Made by a program: the position numbers and the translations under genes. From Bugulina stolonifera (Eukaryota > Bryozoa > Gymnolaemata > Cheilostomatida > Bugulidae): a stretch of 64,000 bases of DNA. Of this stretch, positions 11,467 through 23,200 are shown piece by piece (positions within the stretch are counted from its first letter, which is position 1; each line of letters opens with the position of its first letter). The notes under the pieces were generated by a model. The model made no database searches and was not told the origin of the DNA. It saw only the letters and a program-made list of their open reading frames with translations. Where the stretch lies: positions 16,655,233 through 16,719,232 of the forward strand of contig OW285188.1 in the NCBI GenBank assembly GCA_935421135.1. Direction: 5' to 3'.

Positions 11467-12772
11467 TTGCCGGAGTCGTCTTTATTGTACTCAAACACTG
11501 GAAGTTCCTGCAGCTGATGGTACAGAAAAAACATATCCTTCACATATTAATGACATCGTAGACAGGATTAGTAAACTCACTTTAATGGAAGTAGCTGACC
11601 TAAATACCTGCCTCAAGGTGACTATATCATAGATTATAACCTTCTGTCTCTGATTCACCATCTGATGGATGATAGTTATAATTCATTTTTGAAGCTCGCA
11701 TGTCCGATGTGTTAGACACCACCAAGGAGATTAGAATGTGATTCATTATTCACTTTTCTAGGTAGAGCAAGTGCGATGAATCAAACACTTTATGTTAGAT
11801 ATGAATGCGGGTCATTCTCTTGCTCAGTTGCCAATCCTTATTCTTAGCAAATATAATATACCAGTTGTTGGTCAATTTTCCTATAGGTCTAAGGATGTAT
11901 TATATAAACTGTATGGTTGCTGGCAATTTTGAGTAATAAAAAATATTGTTGCCTTGTAATCATTTTGACATAGCCTTATATTTTTATTGTAGAAAAGACT
12001 AAATATTCCAGATGCACCAATGATGACGATGGGTATGCCAATGAGTGGTGTTGCACAGCCGCAAGCCCAGGTAATAAGTTACATTATGTCGTTGGTATCA
12101 CCATTCTCTTTCTACTGTGCATTTTGACAATTAATTCATTATCCTAACATTTTTCACTACTTGTCTCATATGCTGTGCATCCTTCCTTCCAACCCATTAG
12201 GGTCAACATTGGACCCTCCAGGCATTGCAGGATAACACTTACTCTTGCACTAACTACTGCTGTAGTGTTTTTGCTATGTCATCCTAGGAGGAAGATGAAG
12301 AGGATGTTAAACAAGTACAAACACTTTTCTCAGTAAAGTTGGACCAATTTGAAGATTCCAAAAAGATTGCTTTAATTAAAGAAGTTAAAAAACTACTAGA
12401 AGGAATGAATTTGGTGCAGGTTAGATATTGATTTCACACTGTATGGTGCTAGGTAGATTGGGACTCTGCTGAAAGCAGGTTTCCACCTTTTTACTTCAAA
12501 GTATGGAAAGGGAGGGCAACTCTATAAGCAAAAAAGAAGCACCTGTTATTATTGCTTGATGCAACAATATAAAGAATACTACATACATGCTACGCTGAAG
12601 CATTTTGATTTGCATCTCATCAGGTTTGCCCTTGTAAACCCCATGTTTGTTACAGGCTAAAAAGTTTGTGGAGTCTGTACCTGTTGTGGTGAAAGAAGAA
12701 CTAACAAAAGATGAAGCTGAGGAACTAAAGAAAGCCCTAGAGGCTGCAGGTGGCGTAGTTGTTATAGAGTGA
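11467..12772 (+). CDS. MRPL12: Mitochondrial ribosomal protein bL12m (first exon not located)
   Basis: Exons are 11467-11617, 11993-12070, 12288-12419 and 12656-12772 (stop TGA 12770-12772). The protein forms the stalk of the mitochondrial large ribosomal subunit and recruits translation factors. The N-terminal dimerisation segment reads YPSHINDIVDRISKLTLMEV. An acidic hinge (EEDEEDVKQ) leads into the C-terminal L7/L12 domain with FSVKLDQFEDSKKIALIKEV, then VKKLLEGMNL and FVESVPVVVKEELTKDEAEE, ending in GGVVVIE. The exon at 11467 opens in the third position of a codon, so at least one upstream exon with the mitochondrial targeting leader must exist; it was not found. A polyadenylation signal AATAAA lies near 12903. 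The gene is tail to tail with NOP10. Confidence 0.88.
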
Positions 12773-13345
12773 CGAGAACATAACACAGAGTTATGACTGT
12801 ATACATTGTACATTGTATGGAAATCGTCTGTTGGTGTTTTGGATTGTGCAGTTTTACTATGTATGAAACGTTTACCTTTTTTTGTCTGTAGTTGGTATCA
12901 AGAATAAATTTAGATTTAACTGAGTCACCTTGCAACTTTTGTTATATCCCCCAAGTTGTAAGTGACAATTGTACATTTATGTTGCTCATTGCTGGGGTTA
13001 TGTGTACTGCCCAATACATGCAACCTGTGGTACACAATGCAAAATTGTCCTCTCTTGTTCAACCAGAGTTCTGAGAAAACAGCTTCTCATTATTGAGCGG
13101 TTTGATAGTGAGTAGGGCTGGTACTTCTTTTCACTACTTGGGTAAACTTCAAAGAAAAATCGAAGGGATGCACTGCTTGCTGGCTGTTATATTTAAATTT
13201 CTAAACTTATCTTACATGTATAATAATACAAAAATACTATGTACAACCAGAAGTTATTTCAAATAAGATCTTGTATGCAAACAGCCCGGAGCAATATACA
13301 GTTCAGTTGACATCTTCTCTATATACATAAAATAGTAGAAACAGG
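12773..13345. other. Convergent 3' region between MRPL12 and NOP10
   Basis: Holds the MRPL12 3' UTR with AATAAA near 12903 and presumably the NOP10 3' UTR on the other strand. No further gene is seen. Confidence 0.6.
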
Positions 13346-14111
13346 TTACAGTACGGCTTGTTTCTGTTGAGTTGGCAGCAGTCCATATCTCTTCTTTATA
13401 ACAACTCTGTGCTTAGAGAAAGTATCATCTGGACTAAAGCGAGCAGGATGGGCAGACTTTGTTTGCTCTCCTGTAGGACTCTTTAGCTGTAATGAATAAA
13501 TGAATGCATTGCCACGTGATTTACTGGTTAGGTTTGTTGCCTGTATCTCAACCATTCTCTACAATTATACAACGGAGTGAACTTCGAAACCTATAACTCT
13601 AGTACTTTCATTTTGAAACCGAGTCAAGTTCGAAATAAATTGCGTGTCATTAGGACCATGAGGGTGTGCCCATTCCAATGTTATTTATTGTGTTAAGCAT
13701 ATTATATTACAATTTCAAAAGTTAACCTAGATAGAAGCTTACACAGGAATAAAATCTGGATCTCCCACAAGCTACTCAGTAGTCAAAATCCTAACTGAAA
13801 AAAGACTGTATCCACACTTAGTGACTTACGGCCTACGGATTGATAAGGATTTATTAAAACTATAATTTCTAAATAAAAAACAAAACTAAAATTAATTATT
13901 CTAAAACCAATCCAAAGACAAGGCGCAGCCCATCTAATCTATCTCAACCTAGTCTAAATAATATCATAATAATTATAATAAATAATATAATTTAATAAAT
14001 AAATTATAATTATAATTATTATTATTATAAATAATAATTATAATTAATAAATAATACCTTCATCGTGTACACACGATCTCCTTTGTCGTCTGTGTAGTAT
14101 TTAAGATACAT
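13346..14111 (-). CDS. NOP10: H/ACA ribonucleoprotein subunit NOP10
   Basis: Two coding exons: 14111-14058 ([18 protein letters not shown]) and 13486-13346, ending in QAVL and a stop. The product is 63 residues, close to the usual 64 of the family. NOP10 is the small core protein of H/ACA snoRNPs and telomerase; with dyskerin, NHP2 and GAR1 it supports rRNA pseudouridylation in the nucleolus. The diagnostic segment [20 protein letters not shown] followed by [11 protein letters not shown] is clearly visible. The intron (13487-14057) is phase 0 and carries an AT-only stretch and a SINE family B relic. The 5' end is divergent from the tRNA-Lys gene. Confidence 0.95.
13735..13830 (-). repeat. Relic of SINE family B
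   Basis: On the minus strand it contains TTGTGGGAGATCCAGATTTT followed by ATTCC. This aligns with ATGTGGGAGATCCAGGTTCA and ATTCC of the intact element at 5067. It sits inside the NOP10 intron. Confidence 0.45.
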
Positions 14112-14341
14112 GCTGTGGGTAGTCACCACAAATTCCACCACAAAATAATATAACTCTTACTACTTGTATAAATAAATGTTGCAGTTTCTTCTTTTACGTT
14201 TTTCTCCGACTCCAAACTGAAGTGGTTCCCAAAAATTCACGTGCGAGTGGTGTGGCAATGAAGGTGTAAAGCTAGCTAGCAAACGATTTAAATTTGGCGG
14301 CACGTTAACAAGTAACATCCTTGGCCAGCGTGTGTTGAGCC

Positions 14342-14414
14342 GCCCGGATAGCTCAGTCGGTAGAGCATCAGACTTTTAATCTGAGGGTCCAGGGTTCGAG
14401 TCCCTGTTCGGGCG
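14342..14414 (+). tRNA. tRNA-Lys(UUU)
   Basis: A 73-nt cloverleaf. The acceptor stem GCCCGGA pairs with TTCGGGC (one G-U). The D-loop contains AGCTCAGTCGGTAGAGC (box A). The anticodon arm TCAGA-CTTTTAA-TCTGA gives anticodon TTT. The T arm is CAGGG-TTCGAGT-CCCTG (box B), and the discriminator base is G. No intron. A T-run follows 8 bp downstream. Confidence 0.97.
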
Positions 14415-14422
14415 TAGCCAAC

Positions 14423-14432
14423 TTTTTTTTTT
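14423..14432 (+). terminator. RNA polymerase III terminator of tRNA-Lys
   Basis: A run of ten T directly downstream of the tRNA 3' end, the standard pol III stop. Confidence 0.85.
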
Positions 14433-14495
14433 GAACACTTACTTCATGTACAATGCAGACTTGCAAACCAATCAAAATAAAAATTCACTGAATAA

Positions 14496-15537
14496 CAGAG
14501 CTGGGTCCAAGTCATAGATTTGACTTGACTTGCCAAGTCAAGTCAAGTCACAAGTCGACTTGACTTGGACTTGCCAACCTGATGACTTGACTTGACTTTG
14601 ACTTGCGCATCAATGTGACTTGACTTGACTTGACTTGGACACATGAATGACTTGTGATTTCGACTTGACTTTGACTTGCACATCAATGTGACTTGACTTG
14701 ACTTGACTTGGACACATGAATGACTTGTGATTTTGACTTGGGTTCTGCCAAGTCAATCTGGCAAATAAAAATTTTGTACAGTGTTTAGCCAACATGGAAA
14801 AAAGGTCTCAATTGTCTACCTATTTATCATTTGTACTAGGTCAGTGCTACTAGCAGCACTCAGAGAATATCAAGGTTAGCTATGAGGATACACAATTCAG
14901 GCAGTATCTAGGCTGTGTGTAAGTGAGACTACACTACGACAATGCATAGTCACAAGTACACACAGTGCAAGTAGTGTAAGTGTAGCCTAGGTGTGGTGTC
15001 AGCAGTGAATACAATGCACAGTGCAATAATTACTAGAGTTAAATTGCAGGACTGGCCAGTGGACACTCTGTGCTGTACCATGTGCTGTTTATATGCTATG
15101 TAACACTGTATTACCATTACAATATACAGTATAATACTATATGACCAGTCTCAACCGTAGTGCCAATAATACTACTTATATAGACTAGTTCTTTACCATG
15201 ATTGCATAACATACATGTACATGCCCTGCTACACCTTGGCATAGGTTTTTAATGGATTGGAATGCCTACTAAACGTAAAATATGATGTTTTGGGAAATGT
15301 AAAATTTTTTGAAGTTGTCTTCCACTTGACTTGCATTTCGACTTGACTTGACTTTGACTTGACTTGACTTGAGGCATCACTGACTTGACTTCGACTTGAA
15401 TTGCCTTCAAAATTTTCGAAGTTACTTGACTTGACTTGACTTGAGGCAGCACTGACTTGACTTCGACTTGACTTGCCTCCAAAATTTTAGAAATGACTTG
15501 ACTTGTTGACTTGCAAGTCGACTTGGACCCAACTCTG
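14496..15537. mobile_element. Non-autonomous hAT-like DNA transposon with CAAGTC arrays
   Basis: The termini are inverted repeats CAGAGCTGGGTCCAAGTC and CAGAGTTGGGTCCAAGTC (reverse complement of the right end), 17 of 18 identical. The element is flanked by a perfect 8-bp direct repeat CTGAATAA at 14488-14495 and 15538-15545, the target-duplication length of the hAT superfamily. Both subterminal regions (14515-14750 and 15315-15520) are filled with degenerate arrays of GACTTGACTTG/CAAGTCAAGTC. The central 14810-15290 is unique AT-rich sequence without a transposase. hAT transposases bind short repeated subterminal motifs, so the arrays may be amplified binding sites; that is inference. Confidence 0.85.
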
Positions 15538-15545
15538 CTGAATAA

Positions 15546-18500
15546 TACATAAAAATTATTTTATTACAATCCAAACTTGCACGCCATGTAGTTTAACATT
15601 TCAATTTCACGTATCTAAACAATCAAATGACATGATGTTGGTGTAAAAACAGGTTACCAAGTTACCAAATTGAATGACAATGACATACATGTAGGTACTT
15701 ATTTTATAAGATTCAGAGATTGGGTAGAATTTCGAAGCAGTGTTATTTCCCATCATTATGTTATATGAGGCAAATAATCTAGCAGTGGGAAAAACAACAA
15801 TAGTTTCAGTAGGTACAATCCTTGGTACAATGTACTTTTACCTGGTTGATATGTCCTCAACAAGTATATTATATTTCCAGTGGAAATGTACCCCAAAGCA
15901 ACAAAACAGTCGCACTACATAATTATACACAATACATGTAACTATTAATTAAATTATTTTGGATTTTTGTAAGAAATTGGAGCCACCAGCACAACAGCGA
16001 GGCCGAGCACTTTGAGATTCCAATATATTTATTTATATATATTTATTCTGCCGCGTGCCTTGCCTTTTTATTGCTTATCAAGTTTGAGAGAGGACAACTT
16101 CTAGCTATAAGCAGTGGCATAGCACAGTGTCCATGGGCTCAGCCCATAAATATCTACTACTATATCCATGTAGTTTAGTACATGAACTAAGGTATATTTT
16201 ATTTAACCTAGCTAACAGCAACAAACAACTTCGATAACATTATTGTCTTCAATAATGCTTCCATTAGAATTCTTTTTGAGAAAAATGCCAGACATAGTTA
16301 TCTTCCCAGAAAACTCTATATTGATAGGTAATAGCGGGGAGAGGATGTATATAATTCAACCTGCAATCTCTTCCATGACCATAATCAAACCCTATAATAA
16401 TCATTGTTGTTGTTAATATTGAACATTTTGCCGCGGTTCTAATGCTCTTAACCTTTGCCATTCGAATTCTTGTGTCCTAGATGTTGAGAATTTCATAAAT
16501 TGATTTATTACATTAGAAAACTCTTCACCAATAATAAAATTATATTTCTAAGCTGCAGCCAAAACAAATTATGATCAAAACACTGGAATCATGTACATGG
16601 TGTCAAAACTAAGGTTACCTCTATTCAAAATAACACATAGTGTTACAGCTTCTTCCAGGATCTGCCATGCATTCATAAAATGAATACAATGCTGACTGAT
16701 GCATAGCAAACATTATTACAGCTTATTATCATTCATCTCCTGTCAGCTGTTGTCATAACTACATGTATATATAATAATAATATGTACTATAAAAACATAT
16801 TGCTGTATGTTTGTTTATGACCAACTTATTATATAGGCACACCCATAAATCAATCATTGGGAATATTTTGAGTAGTATAATCATAACATATTTGGAGTAA
16901 TTGGGCAAAAACAGTCCCATGAATGTGATGTGGATTTCGTCCTCCTTAGAGTTTCCTATCAGAGTTGGATATACTCTATCCTTCTAAGTTTTAGTGAAAC
17001 TTGTGACCTGAATAAATCCTTGTACTCTTCCCTTCCATTTCTACAGTGTCCGTGAAATCTAGGTAGTGTAATATAGGCCTATATAGGGTATTAAATTTTT
17101 TGCAGTCTTTTAATAAATCCTCAACCAAATTTTGGTATCAAATTAGAATCTACATTGGTTGCATGACATGGTGCAGGTATTTCTAGGCCAGTGGAGTCTA
17201 GACTATTACACACATAGACTCAGACTTGTTATGACAGCATAATGTGATATGACGTAATACTTTAGCGATGCAGACATCAGCTGTTACAGACATTCAGCAG
17301 ACAACTTTATTATCTGGGCTCGGTGGAAGACGCAGAGTCGTAAACAATATTTTGATGATAATTCATGAGCCTAGATTTGATGTTAGAGAGTAGAGTTAGA
17401 TAATAATGTCTGAAATTTATCCAATAATCAGATAATGTACACTAGTTTTAATAAGTTTTAGTAAAATGAAACAATTGCTCTTGGTGTGAGTCATTAATGT
17501 TTCAGGCAGCTTTTACATTCTCTTTTGATCAACCTTCATATCCTGTACCATTAGATAACAAACACCATCTACGTCAGTAGTATATAGTCAGTGCACCATC
17601 TACGTCACCAGTCCCGATGAGATTTACATATATAGGATAGCAATCTGAGATTGGTGAAATACCATTTCATTTTCGATTAATTTGAGTACAGTGCTAAATT
17701 GAAGCTGGAACAAACCACTGTACAGACTGACTCACTGTCCAGAAAGTGTGAATATTGTAGTACAGATTGTATAACTTACTCTCATGCATCTTTTCGCTCA
17801 TAGTGTACATGTAAATGGCTCACATGTGGTCATTATTATGTATGTTAACTACATGTTCGAAATAAATTTTTTCTCTACTGATAAGAAGAGCTCAATGCTC
17901 GGCAGAGCAAAATTTAAATAACGCATTTTAAGCATATAGAACTACTAGCAATGACATTTTTTAACAATACAGTTTTACTATACTATAATTTGTTGCAAGT
18001 ACCTGTATGTACATTTATGAACCAAGTGTTTACATATACGTCTCTTGGATTTTTTGTAAAGTTGATCCACAGGTAGCGTGACTCACCCAAGAATAGAGAG
18101 GGTTAATCCAGGTATCTTACAAGTACACTCAATCATCCAATCATAGACAAGCAGCAGCGACAAGGTCGGTATTGCGTGGGTGTGCAAGGAGGTCTGTTAA
18201 CATTTGACAAATAGTCTAGAGAAGGTTACCAACTCTCAGTTGTATTGCATACCAATTAATTTGCCGGAGGTTCAATTAACCAGTTAAATGTGAAGGTCAA
18301 ATATTCACCTATGTGCTACCTTTCCTCTGTGGACTTATTTCAAAATAATTGATGACCAAAGTGGGTCAGAACTTTTTGCTGCACTTGAAAAAATTTTCAA
18401 GTGGCAACAAATATCAGCAGATTAGTTGTTGCCCCAAAATCAAGTCATCTGAAGTTTTATATGCCGTAACCCATAACCTAATTTAACAAATTAGCACCCT

Positions 18501-20125
18501 GAATTGCAAATTAAATTAAATCACCACCAATTGTATGGGCTGTAATTCAATAAAGACCTAAATGGGTAAAATGTTTAAAAATAGCAATGAAGCCAAAGAT
18601 TAGAAATAGTAGTGTAATTATGTTGTTCACATTGTTGCTTATTTCCATCGACGAGCAACATAGCTGCGAGCTTCAACTAGTTGAACCCTGAGCTCACAAA
18701 TGTGTGCCATTACATGTATATCTTTCTATTTGTGGCTAGCTGGCAGCTCTGTCACTAGCCAGTCGCCAGCAATGAGCAACAATGTGAGCATATTATCATA
18801 TGGACCAACTTTGTTACACATTCATTGGCTGCTGGAATAACTCATATATGCCATTGGCTAACTGTGATAATCACAATCTAATAATTGGTTCATATCGCTT
18901 GATGGGTCAGCAGTCTGTATGTCCATGGTGCCACTACATCTAGTTTGAAGTCAATTTCAGTTCATAAAATAAATAATAAGGTCCATGTGAAACATGATAG
19001 CACATGGCAGGAATAATATAATAATTGACACAATTACATGTATTAAAAATGGTCAAAAAACAGGCTACATATTTGTTATACAACATGTGAAACCAGTTAA
19101 TATGATAGTATCATGCTGTGACAATTACAAAGTATTCTGTAGAAGTATCTGGGCACTGAGGCCACCAGTTATGTATGTCACTGCAAGCACCTGCTACACA
19201 TTGCTCTGTGTCATATCTGGCTCTTCTCTTATATGTATGCAGTTACAATGTGAACAACACGTAGTTGATATCTTTGACCTTGAACGAAAAGTTTGATTAG
19301 TAATGTAATGTAATAGCAATATTGGTTTCTAATTATCAGTTGCCAATTCTTCTCAGATTTATTGAATACAGTATGGAATAGGATATCTTTATTTTTGTAA
19401 CAAACTACCTTGCGCATTATATGCCACAAAACAAAATTTACACGTGATTTTGCACGTGTTTGATACAATGCGGAAAATTTGTAAATGCATACCACAGAAT
19501 AAGAATAGTGAGCTACAGAAAAGAATTCACCATCCCATGTAGATACTGAGGTCAACGGATTGTTTTAATAATTGAATTCATGGAAAATGCTGTGGGAAAA
19601 TATTTCAGTGATTACCAGTCTGGACAAACAACTTTATTTTAGTTATGAATCATAGGAACCCACTTCTTAGATGTACGTCACCAGCTATTAAATTGTCTGC
19701 ATTTGAAAACAGAATCCAATAGTGTTTTATCTAAGTCACCCCATATTAAAAAAATATCTGTTATACATAAAATTACATGTTCTTATATTCACTACCCAGG
19801 TACTTATTATGGGATGGTTGAAAATAATTTTAATCTAATAGTGGATGATTGTTGATGCCTGAGTTGATGCTGTTTCCTAGTTACTGAGTAGGTAGATGTT
19901 CATGCTTTCAATTATTGTTGTGGCATGTTCAACTGCCTACATGTACCAAATAATCATGATAATAAACAAAGCTTTGTGCGTACACGTTTGTTTTCTACAA
20001 CACGATTATTACATTATATCACTGTTATTTAATTATAATGCAAACTGTGTGGTCAGTATAGAAACTGCAGTCAACATGAGCAGCATGGAGTCATGAACCT
20101 ATAGGTGAAGATGAAGAGGATGCTG
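15546..20125. other. Intergenic region upstream of the metalloproteinase gene
   Basis: About 4.6 kb without a supported gene on either strand; open frames are short and show no domain. It contains a nested hairpin (18382-18433) and a duplicated CACCATCTACGTCA word (about 17562 and 17590). A fragment of the AGTTGTCC-type palindromic repeat lies near 16085. Confidence 0.5.
18382..18433. repeat. Two adjacent perfect hairpins
   Basis: CACTTGAAAA paired with TTTTCAAGTG around AA forms one stem (18382-18403). GGCAACAA pairs with TTGTTGCC (18426-18433) around a 15-nt loop to form the second. Non-coding; function unknown. Confidence 0.6.
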
Positions 20126-20152
20126 TCACGTGATTAGCCTGCTATATATAAG
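20126..20152 (+). promoter_or_regulatory. Probable core promoter of the metalloproteinase gene (E-box and TATA box)
   Basis: TCACGTGA, a palindromic bHLH-type E-box, lies at 20126-20133. It is followed by TATATATAAGG at about 20143, roughly 75 bp before the ATG. Spacing and sequence fit a TATA promoter with a start site near 20175. Confidence 0.6.
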
Positions 20153-20223
20153 GCCCACTGCCAGCTCAGTTGATTTAGAAGTTTGTACTACCAGCTGTGT
20201 GGATGTTCAGCTAGAGTGCTAAG

Positions 20224-23200
20224 ATGGGGTATAAATCTATGCTATTCATAATAGTAGCTTGTAGTTACAGTGTGGTTGATATAACACAGAGTCTGCCTGT
20301 AGTCTCAGCCTCCACATCTAGAGCACAGCAGCAATCTCAGGTTGGTAAAATAGCTTTAACATTATGTCTATGTAACACTTATCTCTAGGTAACATTATGT
20401 CTATGTAACACTTATGTCTATGTAACATTTACGTCTATGTAACACTTATGTCATGTTTGTACATACAATAATAACGACAACAAATATTGTATTACATGTA
20501 TATCATAGTTGATTTGTGTTGACAAAATTACTTTTGCTGGCTCATGGGAAATTATATTTCCAAATTCACCAATGATTATTACAGTTACAGCTAATGTCTT
20601 ATCTAATAGAACGCATCACAGATTTAATAAACAACATGTACATGTAACTCTCAATTACTGTTTGTTAGCAGACAAATAAAACAGCATCATATATGATTAC
20701 CAGATTATGTTTATTATTATTATTATTGCTAGTTTCTATTTATGGGTGCAAATAAGAAAGATTCACTCCACCAGCAATCCTAGCAAAATTTGTATCTTGT
20801 TTCAGACAAAATAATTTATTATGTTCAAAATATCTTTATAATCATTTAGAGATGAAATTTGTTGCAGCTCATCAAATATCTAACAGAATTTGGATACTTG
20901 CCAGCTCCAGAGGAAGGAAACTTGGTAGATCATACTGATGTGTTACCCTCAGCTATTGCAAAGTTTCAAGATATGGCCAGACTGCCTGTAACAGGTGAGC
21001 TGAAATTTACTAATAAATCCACATAGGCCTAACACTAGATGGTGTCGTAGATGGGTTGTTAGATCTTGTATGCATTCTAGGAGGCCATTGAACTAGTAGC
21101 CTATTTAAATTGTCACAGCCTGTTTGGTGTAACACAATGTAAGGATAATTAATGTGTTTTGACTATCTAATAGAAAATCCTTTATTAAGTCCAGACATAA
21201 GGGTGAAAGAATTTGTAATTTTGGCAAAACATGCAGACTGTCAATTTTAACACTTGATTGACAATGCATTTAGCTTAGGGTCACATTATACTGAGGTGAA
21301 ATTTGAGACTGCAGAAGTAAAGTGAAAAAAATTATGGTGTGGTGTGAATTGAGTGAATGAAAGCAAACATATAGCTTAGTTAATTCCATTCTCTGTACAG
21401 GTATACTTGATAGACATACCGTCAATATGATGAGTCAACCAAGATGTGGTGTAAAAGATCCAGCTATTCATAGAAGAAGGCGTTACCTTACCTCTGGTAA
21501 ATCTCCTCATCTACAGGGTGCAACAATACAGTAGATATTAGAGAAGATGGGTCTAGCTGTAATTGACTTATCTCATGAACATTAATCAACTATATGTAGG
21601 CTATATGTAGTGTATTTACATCATAAGTAAAAAATTTCTTTTGCTAAAGTTGGTTTCAAGGCACCATAAACTTTTCATTATTATTTCTTAGTTTGAAATA
21701 TCTACTTTACAGCTTGTTTTTATTTACTTATTTTTTCATATTCACTTACATAGTACTTATTGTTTCTTTCCAAACACTGACCTACCTTTCTGTATCAACA
21801 TCTACATTTACATTCTACTATTTTGCAAAGTATACGTTGACATTTTCCTGCAATGTCTGATATAATAATAGGATAATGTTCCTAGAAGTAGGAAACATAA
21901 CTCACCATTTACTACTCCACTAATTATGCTGATTGCTTTGTTATTGCCCTGAGTATATTCACAGTAAACTGAAGGATTTGTACCCATTCAGCAAAGAAAT
22001 ATGTAACGATATTATTTTAGGTGGTAAGTGGAACAAACATATCTTAACTTGGCGCGTAAGCCGATTCTCTGACCGTCTATCAAACGATGAGGTGCTGCAT
22101 GTGCTAAGACAAGCATTCAAAGCCTGGTCATCTGCAACCAATCTACACTTCGAATACAGATCTACAGGAATAGTTGATATTGAGGTAAACCAACAGCATG
22201 GTTTCAAGGCAACTCCTCTACCCCTACTAGCAATAATTATGTTAATATTGATGTAATCTAAAATCTAGAATCTAGATCTGAATAGCAAAAGCAGTGAAAC
22301 TTGAATAGTTTGAACAATCTGGCTATTTGTTTGGGATGTTATTGACAATATTATGTAATAATTATAGATAAAATTTACCAGTGGAAGCCATGGTGATGGT
22401 TATAGATTTGATGGTAATGGTGGTATCCTAGCACATGCCTTCTCTCCACCTCACAGCTCTGCTAGTAGATATCAGTCTATAGCTGGTAATCTTCACTTGG
22501 ATGACAGTGAACATTGGGTCATAGATTTCAATGATTCAGGTATGCATTTAGTATTCATTTACTTCATTGCATATAATAATATTATAGCATTGTTGAGAGA
22601 GGACAGCTCTAGTCATGATCAATAGCTTATGCATGAAGTGTTTTGTGCGCACTACACAGTTACAGCTCAGTCGTTATATTCATGAGTTTGCTTCTCTGCA
22701 GGGGAAAATCTCTACAATGTTGTTGTACATGAGATCGGACATTTACTCGGGTTAGAGCATTCAAATGCGCAGGGGTCGGTCATGTGGCCATGGAGTGCTA
22801 ATATTAGATCTGGGACACGTGCTAAGTTGAGTAAAAGTGACATCAAAGCAATACAAACACTCTATGGAAATCAAACCCAAACAAGTAAGTAAAACTTCAG
22901 TCTCTATACAGTGGCATTTCCACATGTAAGAATATTAGCCATGTTCAGGTGGCTTCTCTCCCACTATTACTATTACAAGTGAAAGCATTTGTATTCGATA
23001 GAAGAATCTGTTTTCTTCAGCACAGCTTTACTGATAATTTGTTTTAGGATTCCAACGAGATGAAAACTCCCATTACCTCTGTAGAATGCATGTAGATGCT
23101 CTGATGACTGCTGAAAATAATAAAATATATGCATTTAATGGTAACTATATTACAGCCATTCTTGGTGTTTATTACATACACAATATGTACATTAAAATAA

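Noticed and set aside
14610..15482. Minus-strand ORFs of Gln-Val-Lys-Ser-Ser type
   Set aside because: They are translations of the CAAGTC arrays inside the hAT-like element.
20366..20455. Regularly repeated 17-mers as a CRISPR-like array
   Set aside because: Units are contiguous without unique spacers and the genome is eukaryotic; this is a minisatellite.
21933..22020. Upstream in-frame extension of the metalloproteinase catalytic exon
   Set aside because: A clear TTTTAG acceptor at 22020 and phase agreement with the preceding exon show that this part is intron.
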